Source of the DNA: Eubacteriales bacterium
GTDB lineage: Bacteria > Bacillota > Clostridia > Christensenellales > CAG-138
Length of the DNA: 10,957 bases
Assembly (NCBI GenBank): GCA_030695285.1
Contig: JAUYTF010000502.1
Span: 1 to 10,957, forward strand
Direction of reading: 5' to 3'
The translations under genes and the position numbers were made by a program. The stretch's first letter is position 1. The number at the start of each line of letters is the position of its first letter. The notes beneath the pieces are model-generated. The model was not told where the DNA came from. It saw only the letters and a list, made by a program, of their open reading frames with translations, and made no database searches. Below, piece after piece: positions 1 through 6,486 of this stretch.

Positions 1-612
1 GCCACGCCTGCGCTGCGCCTCGGGCGACTTGATATATGCGCTGGAGACGAGGTGCGCAAGTTGCGACGTATAGGCGATGATGCGGTCGTGCTCCTCGGGC
101 GTGGAGAAGGTCAGCCCCGCAAAACCGATGTCCGTAAAGAACGCTTTCAGGGTTTCGAGCATGCGCATGTCGGTGTTCTGATCGGGCGTGAGGATCATCG
201 AAGCGCCCGTGAAGAGCTCCTCGCTGGAATGGACGAATCCGCCGCGCTCCCGCCCCGCCATGGGATGTCCGCCGATGTAGGCAAAGCCGTACTGCTTGGC
301 AATCGTCGCCAGTGCCTCGCAAACATTGCGCTTGACGCCGCAGAGATCGACGAGAATGGCGTTCTTGGAAAACAGCGGCGCGTGCTCCTGCACCCAGTCG
401 ACTGCTGCCGCCGGGCGAATGGCGAGGAGCACGAGGTCACATGCGGGGATATTCTCCCGCGTCAGCGAGCCGTCGATGGCGCCGCTGAGGCGCGAGAGCG
501 TCATGGTCTCCGCGTCGAGATCGACGCCCCAGACGGTATGCGCCGTGCGGAACTTGATGCTTTTTGCCATCGAGCCGCCGATGAGACCGAGGCCGACGAT
601 GCCAATGTTCAC
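1..612 (-). CDS. tyrA: Prephenate dehydrogenase, N-terminal part (3' end beyond window)
   Basis: Oxidative decarboxylation of prephenate to 4-hydroxyphenylpyruvate with NAD(P)+, the committed step to tyrosine; cytosolic. The 204 visible codons begin with a Rossmann nucleotide-binding motif G7-L-G9-L-I-G12-G. They contain the family motif GGHPMAG with H116, and the stretch PEEHDRIIAYTSQLAHLV, which matches the start of the helical C-terminal dehydrogenase domain. Full-length members have about 280-370 residues, so the C-terminus lies past position 1. The start is GTG at 612: it overlaps the TGA of aroF by four bases (GTGA) and has a strong GGGAGG site just upstream inside the end of aroF. This points to translational coupling with aroF and control by the same attenuator. 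No chorismate mutase domain is visible in the N-terminal part. The family call is firm; NAD versus NADP and prephenate versus arogenate preference cannot be told. Confidence 0.93.
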   Translation of the reverse strand, partial: MNIGIVGLGLIGGSMAKSIKFRTAHTVWGVDLDAETMTLSRLSGAIDGSLTRENIPACDLVLLAIRPAAAVDWVQEHAPLFSKNAILVDLCGVKRNVCEALATIAKQYGFAYIGGHPMAGRERGGFVHSSEELFTGASMILTPDQNTDMRMLETLKAFFTDIGFAGLTFSTPEEHDRIIAYTSQLAHLVSSAYIKSPEAQRRRG

Positions 613-1628
613 GCTCTTCCCTCCCCCGTGCTCATGAACGCATGGAGCGCCAGAATCCTGCGGTTGAGCTTGTCAAACGCTTCGGGGTTGAGGGACTGCG
701 GACCGTCGCTGAGCGCGTGCGCGGGGTCGTTGTGCACCTCGATGAGCAGACCGTCGCAGCCCGTCGCTACCGCGCCCATGGCAAGGGGCGCCACGAGAGC
801 ATATCTGCCCGTCGCGTGGCTGGGGTCTATGATGATCGGTAGGTGCGTCAGGTGCCTGAGCACCGGAATCGCCGCGAGATCGAGCGTGTTTCGGGTATAG
901 GTTTCAAACGTGCGAATGCCACGCTCGCAGAGGATGACCTGCTCGTTTCCGCTCGCCATGACGTATTCCGCGCTCATGAGCCATTCTTCATAGGTCGAGG
1001 AGAGCCCGCGCTTGATCATGACGGGTTTGGGCTGCGCACCGAGAATTTTGAGCAGGTTGAAGTTCTGCATGTTGCGCGCGCCAACCTGAATTACATCCAC
1101 ATCGTCAAACAGCGGCAGCTGCGCCGCATCCATGATTTCGCTCACGATGGGCAGCCCCGTCTCCGCGCGGGCGAGCTTAAGGAGTTCAATCCCCTCTGCG
1201 CCCATGCCCTGAAAGGCATACGGTGAGGTGCGCGGCTTGAATGCGCCGCCGCGCAGCATGGTGGCGCCGCTGGCCTTGACCGCCTTGGCAACTTCGATGA
1301 TCTGAGATTCGCTCTCCACCGAGCAGGGGCCCGCCATGATGGTCAGCGTTCCGCCGCCGATCTGCGTGTTGCCGATGGGGATGATGGTATCTTCCGGGTG
1401 AAACTTGCGATTCGCGTTTTTATAGGGCTCCTGTATACGCTTGACATCTTCTACAATATCTAGCGCGCTGATGAGGTCGATGTCCAGCGTGGAGGTGTCC
1501 CCGACGAGACCCAAGATCATCTGTGTCGTGCCGAGGCTGGTATGAATCTGAATCCCTTTGCCAATCAGCCAGTTCTTCAGGCTCTCCAGCTGGTCGAGAT
1601 TTGGGTTTGGTTTGAGTATAACGATCAT
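609..1628 (-). CDS. aroF: 3-deoxy-7-phosphoheptulonate synthase (DAHP synthase, type Iβ with ferredoxin-like regulatory domain)
   Basis: Condenses phosphoenolpyruvate and erythrose 4-phosphate to DAHP, the first step of the shikimate pathway. Residues 1 to about 65 form a short N-terminal domain of the ferredoxin-like/ACT-like kind. In the Thermotoga-type enzymes this domain binds Tyr or Phe as feedback inhibitor. The TIM-barrel follows, with AGPCSVES (99-106), GGAFKPRTSPYAFQG (127-141), QVGARNMQN (181-189), KRGLSST (206-212), CERGIRTFE (234-242), DPSHATGR (268-275) and EVHNDPAHALSDGPQS (297-312). The expected metal ligands are present: C102, H271, E297 and D308. Length 339 aa is normal for this subclass. 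The start ATG at 1628 has GGGAG six bases upstream. It is preceded by a leader peptide and intrinsic terminator and followed by tyrA with a 4-bp overlap. Allosteric inhibition by Tyr/Phe is inferred from the domain; attenuation is inferred from the leader. Confidence 0.96.
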   Translation of the reverse strand: MIVILKPNPNLDQLESLKNWLIGKGIQIHTSLGTTQMILGLVGDTSTLDIDLISALDIVEDVKRIQEPYKNANRKFHPEDTIIPIGNTQIGGGTLTIMAGPCSVESESQIIEVAKAVKASGATMLRGGAFKPRTSPYAFQGMGAEGIELLKLARAETGLPIVSEIMDAAQLPLFDDVDVIQVGARNMQNFNLLKILGAQPKPVMIKRGLSSTYEEWLMSAEYVMASGNEQVILCERGIRTFETYTRNTLDLAAIPVLRHLTHLPIIIDPSHATGRYALVAPLAMGAVATGCDGLLIEVHNDPAHALSDGPQSLNPEAFDKLNRRILALHAFMSTGEGRA

Positions 1629-1649
1629 AATTTTCTCCCTTCACCAGTC

Positions 1650-1678
1650 AAAAAAACCGCAGCCGGTCTGGCTGCGGT
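1650..1678 (-). terminator. Intrinsic terminator in the aroF leader (attenuator)
   Basis: Read on the minus strand, CCGCAGCC (1677-1670), loop AGACC (1669-1665) and GGCTGCGG (1664-1657) form a perfect 8-bp GC-rich stem, or 9 bp with the A-T pair at 1678/1656. Seven T residues (1656-1650) follow at once. It ends about 20 bases before the aroF start codon, so it can only act on transcripts entering aroF-tyrA. That marks it as an attenuator and not as an end-of-operon terminator. Confidence 0.9.
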
Positions 1679-1767
1679 GCGATGCGATCGTATGCTGTGA
1701 TTTTACCCGATCACCCTTGCTGCGCCAAACCGAACGAAGCCTTACCGAAGTAATAGCCGGTAAAGCT
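1663..1767 (-). promoter_or_regulatory. Attenuator control region: pause hairpin and antiterminator pairing
   Basis: Two alternative RNA structures can be drawn by eye on the minus strand. First, AGCTTTACCG (1767-1758) pairs with CGGTAAGGCT (1747-1738), ten pairs with one G-U. Its ten-base loop carries the Tyr19-Tyr20 codons of the leader peptide. This is a candidate pause or stem-1 hairpin. Second, TCGGTTTGGC (1733-1724), within leader codons 26-29, pairs with GCCAGACCGG (1672-1663), ten pairs with two G-U. The second pairing takes the loop and loop-proximal stem of the terminator, so it excludes terminator formation. A ribosome stalled at Tyr19-Phe21 would leave 1733-1724 free and give read-through; a ribosome at the stop codon would cover it and give termination. 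Pairings are seen; the mechanism is inferred from classical attenuation. Confidence 0.72.
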
Positions 1768-1809
1768 AAAGTAGCGGTATTCTGCTGCAAACTGATTTCG
1801 GGTCATCAT
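1711..1809 (-). CDS. Phe/Tyr-rich leader peptide of the aroF-tyrA operon (32 aa)
   Basis: Short ORF starting ATG ATG at 1809 and ending TGA at 1711, about 80 bases before aroF. Nine of 32 residues are aromatic: Phe at 7, 14, 16, 21 and 26, Tyr at 11, 13, 19 and 20. The densest run is Y11-R-Y13-F14-S-F16 followed by Y19-Y20-F21. There is no Trp. It precedes a perfect intrinsic terminator and a gene for DAHP synthase, the layout of a ribosome-mediated attenuation leader such as E. coli pheL, where the peptide senses charged tRNA and has no other function. The ribosome site is weak (GAAAGAAG). The frame stays open upstream to an ATG at 1935, but that start would lie at or before the predicted promoter, so the short form is preferred. 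Which of the two ATGs is used cannot be told. Confidence 0.82.
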   Translation of the reverse strand: MMTRNQFAAEYRYFSFTGYYFGKASFGLAQQG

Positions 1810-1823
1810 TTGCTTCTTTCTAT

Positions 1824-1837
1824 ACGGCCTTGGCCGT
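1824..1837. repeat. 14-bp palindrome upstream of the leader peptide
   Basis: ACGGCC and GGCCGT flank a two-base centre, so the site is symmetrical on both strands. It lies 14 bases before the leader peptide start and downstream of the predicted promoter. It could be a repressor operator or a small hairpin in the 5' UTR; nothing in the sequence decides between them. Confidence 0.45.
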
Positions 1838-1864
1838 GATGAATGAGGCTTTATCTGCGGTTTT

Positions 1865-1899
1865 CGCCGAGATGCGTTTTTTGCGGCCTGCGCCGAGAT
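1865..1899 (-). repeat. Direct repeat ATCTCGGCG, two copies 26 bp apart
   Basis: On the minus strand ATCTCGGCG occurs at 1899-1891 and again at 1873-1865. After each copy the sequence continues similarly (CCGCA, then GC near the end of a 26-bp unit). The repeats lie just downstream of the predicted -10 of the aroF leader promoter. They may be protein-binding sites or an old 26-bp tandem duplication. Confidence 0.4.
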
Positions 1900-1906
1900 T
1901 ATCGAT

Positions 1907-1935
1907 AATTTAACACGCCCGCGCGTAAAAAGCAA
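1907..1935 (-). promoter_or_regulatory. Predicted sigma-A promoter of the aroF-tyrA operon
   Basis: On the minus strand TTGCTT (1935-1930) and TAAATT (1912-1907) are separated by 17 bases. They match the -35 and -10 consensus at 3 and 4 of 6 positions. An AT-rich tract (about 1941-1965) lies just upstream, as for an UP element. Transcription would begin near 1900, giving a leader RNA of roughly 270 nt that carries the peptide ORF and attenuator. It lies between the stop of the preceding gene (2018) and the leader. Confidence 0.5.
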
Positions 1936-1976
1936 TAGTATTTGCGAAAAAATATATAATATATCGTTACGCCCGG

Positions 1977-1998
1977 AGAAAACTGTCCTCTGAAACAG
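1977..1998 (-). terminator. Possible weak terminator after the GT-C-like gene
   Basis: Minus-strand CTGTTT (1998-1993), loop CAGA and GGACAG (1988-1983) give six pairs with two G-U, followed by TTTTCT. The stem is weak. The position, 20 bases after the stop codon and before the aroF promoter, is what one would expect for the end of that transcript. Confidence 0.3.
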
Positions 1999-2017
1999 CG
2001 TGGCTTCTCGTCCTGTC

Positions 2018-3880
2018 TCATTTTTCCGGAATCACCGCTTCGGGGAATGTCTTCCGCACATCGTAGATTCCTGCTTCTCCCGGTAGGTTTGCGTGCGCCT
2101 GCATATACGCCTGTATGGCGGGCGTGCTCTCCAGAATCACGAATTGATCGTAGGTTTGAATCTGGCCCATAAACGTCTCGTCGGAAAAATCACTCACGGC
2201 ATCCACCTGCGCAGCAAAGAGAAAATAGCGCCCGACATACGGCAGCTCATAGCTGGACACCTCGTTGTCCTTGTCGGACGAATAGAACAGATAGCGCGTG
2301 TCGTTATCCGGCGCGTGCCAGTTGTCCCCCGTAATGACCGCAACCCGCGCGGGCAATGAACCCGGATACGCGGCCTTGCTGCTGTTCATGCCGTTGAGCT
2401 CGGAGAGCAGCATGAGCCCCGCAGCGATGGAGAACACCACCGTTGCAGCCTGATAGATGTTTTTCGCCGTGAGGTTTCGAAACGCGCGGTAATCCCTTCG
2501 CTCGCCCTGCTGCTGATAGAAAGAATTCTCCACATCCATCGTCAGGCGCATGGAAACCACCCCGATGAGGAACAGTATCATGCTGGAGGCATAGCGGTCA
2601 AATCCCGCGAGGCGCATCGCCTCGTCCAGCGGCATGGAGAGAATGTACATGGCCAATATACCGCCATAGTAGAGCACAACCGCAGCATCCATGATGAGCA
2701 GCGTGACAAGCAGCTTCCACTTTTTACGAAACACAAACCGCGCAACCAGATACACCACCACCGCAATCGCGTTAAAGAGCACAAAGCCAAGCGTAGGTAA
2801 CTGCGAAAGCGATGTTGCAGTGTAAAGAAACAGCTGCACGATATACCGAATCTGCTCTGGTGTTTTATCGATGGAAAACGAAGAGAGCGTTTGAAAATCG
2901 TAGCTGAACTTGCCCGCGTCCACGGGAAACGCGAGGGATGTATGCACATTCCACAGAATCAACGGGATCAGCGAGAGAGCGATTGTCCCCAGCGCGCCCC
3001 AAAAGAACGGGCGAAGCTTCGGGTCCGCGTTTTGATGCTGCACAGAACGGTAGAGCAAAAACACATAGCCAAGCAGCGCGAAGAATATGCCTGTGTTTTT
3101 CACGATGGCCAGTAACCCCAGTATGGGCAGGCAGGCAAGGCACGCGGTAGAGAACTTTTGCCGCTCGACAAGCAGCACGCCGATGACCCCGAGCGCCAGC
3201 ACGGGCAGCAGAAAATCGACCAAGAGGTTATTGATGCGGATGCTGATGTTAAAATATGCCATCGCGGAGCAGCCAAGGCCCAGCAAAGCCGCAAGCAGGA
3301 AGCGCTTCTGATCGCGAATAGCCCCGAATACGGCATAGAAACTTGCAAACAGCAGTATTGCCTGCCCCACGAGCATGATGCCCTCGCCGTTGCCAACGAT
3401 GCGGCCAACGTAGTAGAGAAACGAAGAACTGCCCAGCGGATAGCTCTTAAAGTCGATGATCGCGCTGGCGGCATCCGGGATGCGATCGGCGCCCAGCATA
3501 TATTTCACCACGACAGCCCAATGCGAAAAGTTGTCGTAATGCACGAAGAACGTATCGATCAGCGAAGCGACGATCGCGCCGAATACCGCCATAAACGCAA
3601 GATTGATCGCGCTGAGCGAGGAAACGTTGTAGGCAAGCTTGATCTTCTTGTTGAGGATGAGGGCGACGAGCAGCACGATGCCGCCGCCAAAGAGCACGTA
3701 TGCGGCATAGGCGAGCACGCCTGCCAACCCAGCAAAATACATCACGAGCGCCTGTGCGGAGAAAACGAAGATGTAGCTGGCCCGCGGAGTGATCTTCCAA
3801 TAAGCCCGCGCTGCGGCGACGTAGCCCGCTGCGGAAAGCAAAAACGCAGTCAGCCGTAAGATAGTCAGCAGCATTGTCAT
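2018..3880 (-). CDS. Multi-spanning membrane protein, probable GT-C-type glycosyltransferase
   Basis: A 620-residue protein with about a dozen hydrophobic segments over residues 1-510 and a hydrophilic C-terminal tail (about 530-620), probably extracytoplasmic. After the third or fourth segment comes YDNFSHWAVVVKYM, with D116 and H120-W121. Later comes a SYPLGSSSFLYY stretch. This acidic residue in the first large loop, followed by a YP(L/P)G-type motif, resembles GT-C enzymes that use polyprenyl-phosphate sugars. I cannot name the substrate. The start is placed at ATG 3880, which has GAGGAG twelve bases upstream. A longer in-frame reading from GTG 3946 adds 22 charged residues, lacks a ribosome site and is less likely. 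It follows the PilZ glycosyltransferase on the same strand with a 136-bp gap, suggesting a shared role in surface polysaccharide. An O-antigen-ligase or flippase-like protein remains an alternative. Confidence 0.7.
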   Translation of the reverse strand: MTMLLTILRLTAFLLSAAGYVAAARAYWKITPRASYIFVFSAQALVMYFAGLAGVLAYAAYVLFGGGIVLLVALILNKKIKLAYNVSSLSAINLAFMAVFGAIVASLIDTFFVHYDNFSHWAVVVKYMLGADRIPDAASAIIDFKSYPLGSSSFLYYVGRIVGNGEGIMLVGQAILLFASFYAVFGAIRDQKRFLLAALLGLGCSAMAYFNISIRINNLLVDFLLPVLALGVIGVLLVERQKFSTACLACLPILGLLAIVKNTGIFFALLGYVFLLYRSVQHQNADPKLRPFFWGALGTIALSLIPLILWNVHTSLAFPVDAGKFSYDFQTLSSFSIDKTPEQIRYIVQLFLYTATSLSQLPTLGFVLFNAIAVVVYLVARFVFRKKWKLLVTLLIMDAAVVLYYGGILAMYILSMPLDEAMRLAGFDRYASSMILFLIGVVSMRLTMDVENSFYQQQGERRDYRAFRNLTAKNIYQAATVVFSIAAGLMLLSELNGMNSSKAAYPGSLPARVAVITGDNWHAPDNDTRYLFYSSDKDNEVSSYELPYVGRYFLFAAQVDAVSDFSDETFMGQIQTYDQFVILESTPAIQAYMQAHANLPGEAGIYDVRKTFPEAVIPEK

Positions 3881-3962
3881 ACGATCGTCACGCTCCTCAT
3901 TTTCTGATATTCTTCCAAGATTACGTTGGTTCGAGCGGCGTATCACTCAATCATTTAAACGC

Positions 3963-3995
3963 AATCCCCCGCAGGATTGAACCCCGCGGAGGATT
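3963..3995 (-). repeat. Inverted repeat between the two glycosyltransferase genes
   Basis: Minus-strand AATCCTCCGC (3995-3986) and GCGGGGGATT (3972-3963) pair over ten bases with one G-U, around a 13-base loop. No T-run follows on either strand (GCGTTTAAATG on the minus strand), so it is not a typical intrinsic terminator. It sits 22 bases after the stop of the PilZ glycosyltransferase and may stabilise that mRNA or dampen read-through to the next gene. Confidence 0.5.
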
Positions 3996-4016
3996 GATGT
4001 TGCCTTGTTCCGCGCT

Positions 4017-6326
4017 CTACATCGCCATGCGTTTTTTCGCACGGCGGGGCGTCAGCGTGCCTTGACGATACTCAAAAATCCAGTCCTCCAGCAGCGTCTG
4101 AAACGCTTTGCTGGCAGCAAGCTCTTCCCAGTTTACTACACTGTAGAGCACAACGCCGGGCGTTGTCATGGACTTTTTGGCATTCTCCAGCAGTATCTTG
4201 ATGCCCGTGCGCGGAGTGAGCGTGAGCGTATCGGAGATCTCACTCAAGCCCCGTATCAACATAAACTTGAAATTGAAATCTACCAGCGTACCGCTGATGC
4301 CCTCTTCAAACCGTACAAACCGCTCCAGCTGTATGCGCGGTAGTGCGCGCATCTCCGAGCGCTGTTTTTCCAGGCGCATGCTTGCGTTGTTGACGATGTC
4401 GTCAAACGCCGTCACCCAGATATTCATCGACTTGGGCAGCGAGTGCTGGCGGTCGTACACCAGCTGCAAATACTCTCTGGTGTCCTGCTCGGTCATACCG
4501 GGCACGAGCTGAACATGGTAGAGCCACTGGTTTGCATTGCTGTTGATATACACGATCTTGCCCCGCACGCTCGCGCTGTATTTTTCGCTGCGCAGCGTGA
4601 AATCAAGCGGCTCGTCGTCCGGCAGATAAGCCGGATGCTCCAGCGTAAAGAGGAACCCGCCTTCGGAGATGTTTTTCGTCACCGCAGAAAACGCCTTGCC
4701 GCGATAGTTCAGGCTGATGGGGATCTCCGCTGCAAACCGCTCGCTGGAGCGGTAAGCTTTGCGCCCCATCATGAAATAGACCGCATACAGCAGGTTTGTG
4801 ATATTCAGAATGAGCCAGAAGGCGATAAAGCTGCTAAAGAGCAGCGCCATGCCGTATTTCCCGCCGAGGTAGCGGATCAGACCCGCGATGGACAGACCCA
4901 GCATCACCAGCTGCGGAATGATATAAGCAAGGTTACTATCCTGCGGCTTGCTCGTGCTTTTATCCGTTACTTTGAACTTGAGCTGTTTGACGCCGATGGT
5001 CTCCAGAAACACGGGGATCACCATAAACGGAGCGAGTATGGTGTCGATGATCTGGTTCCAGCGCTGGTTTCGCGTGTCGCTGGAAAGACACCGTATCGCC
5101 AGCGTATAGAAGACATATTGCGGCCCCCAGATCGCGAGAATCTCCCAGAATGTGGTGTTGACCACCTGCAGGCCAAAGAGCGCGAACATGATCGGCGCAA
5201 AGGTAAACACAAGCCTGCGCCCAAATGACCACCAGTAGGAATACGAAAGCATATAGCTGATACGCGCGCTGAGAGAGAGCCCCTTGTTGGACATCATCTT
5301 GGTATTGCGGATGGACTGAATGACGCCGCGCGCCCAGCGAACCCGCTGGGTGACCATGCTCTTGATGCTGGTTGGCGCAAGTCCGCTTGCAAGCGGGTGA
5401 AGCGTGGAATACGTGGTGTATCCTTTGCTTTGAATCTTGATGCCGGTCTCAAAGTCCTCGGTGATCGTATCTGTCGGAAAGCCGCCGATCTCCTCGAGCG
5501 CCTGCCGCGCGATCACCGTGTTGCTGCCCGTGTAGGCAACGGCATTGGTGCTATTGCGCATCACGTTGATCTCGCGCGAGAAAAAGTCCTGCTCGTTGGG
5601 GATGTTTTGCTCCGCGTACAGATTGAACTGAAACAGGTCGGGGTTATAAAAGCTCTGCGGTGTTTGGATGAAGCCGATCTTAAAGTCCGGATCGATTTCG
5701 TCCGGCTTGCGCAGCCGCCAGGTTCCGTCCTCATGCCGCACACGCGGGAGGAAAAAGTACGGTACGGTCTCCATCAAGAACTCGCGCCGCGCGATCATGT
5801 CCGCGTCAAAGGTCGCAACCAGCGGCGATTTCGTTTGCTTGAGCGCGTTGTTCAGGTTTCCGCTCTTTGCTTCCTTATTGTTTGCCAAGGGGAAATACCC
5901 CACGCCGAACTGCTGGGCGAGCTTTGCCATCGCGGGGCGGTTGCCGTCGTCCGCAATGTAGATATGCACCTTGCTCTTGTCGGGATAATCCATATACGTC
6001 AGGGCGTTTACCGTTTTATAGAGCAGCTCCACCGGCTCGTTGTGCGTGGCTACAATCACGTCCACGTCCGGATACCAGCTCGCCGGAATCTGCGGCAGCG
6101 TGAGATCCACTTTGTTGGAGCGGTTCTTGCGATAGTAGAGTTCATACGTGCCCAGCGCGGAGGTGATCTCGCTCACCAGCAGCAGAATGCCGAAGATCAG
6201 CGCGATAATGCCGTTTCTCAGCGGCAACGTGAAGAACACGCGCCAGCCCAGATAGATGACGGACGTGATGGCAGCCAGAAGAAACATCGTGTTCTGAAAG
6301 CGCTTGTTTTGAAAGAGTTTTCCCAT
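4017..6326 (-). CDS. Cellulose-synthase-like family 2 glycosyltransferase with PilZ domain (BcsA-like)
   Basis: Membrane processive β-glycosyltransferase, predicted to polymerise a nucleotide sugar and export the chain, activated by c-di-GMP. In the 769-aa protein two N-terminal membrane segments (about 12-55) precede the GT2 domain. That domain has DVDVIVATHNEP (87-98), DDG (126-128), KSGN (154-157), DAD (174-176), TED (289-291) and QRVRW (327-331), so all catalytic motifs are intact. Further membrane segments flank FKVTDK (451-456), which matches the FxVT gating loop of BcsA. The PilZ domain follows the last segment with R526-SSE-R530 and N552-I-S554-E-G-G557, fitting RxxxR and (D/N)xSxxG for c-di-GMP binding. 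About 140 residues of unassigned sequence follow. Start ATG 6326 has GGGAGG close upstream; an ORF extension to 6371 lacks this. No bcsB or bcsZ is seen nearby. The product may be cellulose or another β-glucan. Confidence 0.9.
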   Translation of the reverse strand: MGKLFQNKRFQNTMFLLAAITSVIYLGWRVFFTLPLRNGIIALIFGILLLVSEITSALGTYELYYRKNRSNKVDLTLPQIPASWYPDVDVIVATHNEPVELLYKTVNALTYMDYPDKSKVHIYIADDGNRPAMAKLAQQFGVGYFPLANNKEAKSGNLNNALKQTKSPLVATFDADMIARREFLMETVPYFFLPRVRHEDGTWRLRKPDEIDPDFKIGFIQTPQSFYNPDLFQFNLYAEQNIPNEQDFFSREINVMRNSTNAVAYTGSNTVIARQALEEIGGFPTDTITEDFETGIKIQSKGYTTYSTLHPLASGLAPTSIKSMVTQRVRWARGVIQSIRNTKMMSNKGLSLSARISYMLSYSYWWSFGRRLVFTFAPIMFALFGLQVVNTTFWEILAIWGPQYVFYTLAIRCLSSDTRNQRWNQIIDTILAPFMVIPVFLETIGVKQLKFKVTDKSTSKPQDSNLAYIIPQLVMLGLSIAGLIRYLGGKYGMALLFSSFIAFWLILNITNLLYAVYFMMGRKAYRSSERFAAEIPISLNYRGKAFSAVTKNISEGGFLFTLEHPAYLPDDEPLDFTLRSEKYSASVRGKIVYINSNANQWLYHVQLVPGMTEQDTREYLQLVYDRQHSLPKSMNIWVTAFDDIVNNASMRLEKQRSEMRALPRIQLERFVRFEEGISGTLVDFNFKFMLIRGLSEISDTLTLTPRTGIKILLENAKKSMTTPGVVLYSVVNWEELAASKAFQTLLEDWIFEYRQGTLTPRRAKKRMAM

Positions 6327-6413
6327 GCTTATCCCTCCCGTTCCGCCGATATTTGCCTGCGCTTTGCGCAAACCACTTGCGTTACATGCCGTATATCGCT
6401 TGTTTTACAGATA

Positions 6414-6424
6414 ATTGTATCATA
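6414..6424 (-). promoter_or_regulatory. Possible -10 region for the PilZ glycosyltransferase
   Basis: On the minus strand TATGATACAAT contains two overlapping -10-like hexamers, TATGAT and TACAAT, each 5 of 6 to consensus. Neither has a good -35 at 16-18 bases, so the promoter may need an activator. The start codon lies about 90 bases downstream. Confidence 0.4.
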
Positions 6425-6486
6425 TCTTAGTTTCATTTTAGTTACTCTCCGTTGTCGTGTCAACGCGACTTTTCATATGCGCCTAT

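Noticed and set aside
1711..1935. A 74-residue reading of the leader ORF starting at ATG 1935
   Set aside because: Its first 42 residues are basic and of unremarkable composition, its start coincides with the predicted -35, and it lacks a ribosome site. The aromatic-rich part begins only at the ATG ATG at 1809.
1640..2000. T-box riboswitch upstream of aroF
   Set aside because: No AGGGTGGNACCGCG-like antiterminator sequence or Stem I motifs are seen. The leader peptide plus terminator explains the region better.
3158..3859. 233-aa plus-strand ORF opposite the GT-C-like gene, and similar long plus-strand ORFs opposite aroF, hisIE and the synthase
   Set aside because: They are antisense shadows of clear protein families on the minus strand, rich in charged and His/Gln residues, as expected from reading GC-rich coding sequence backwards.
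3963..3995. tRNA fragment, because GGTTCAATCC resembles a T-loop
   Set aside because: With the canonical TTCAATC loop the five-base stem does not pair, and no acceptor, D or anticodon arms are found nearby.
6454..6473. Terminator-like hairpin GTCGTG/CGCGAC followed by TTTT on the plus strand
   Set aside because: No plus-strand gene lies upstream for it to terminate, and the T-run has only four bases.
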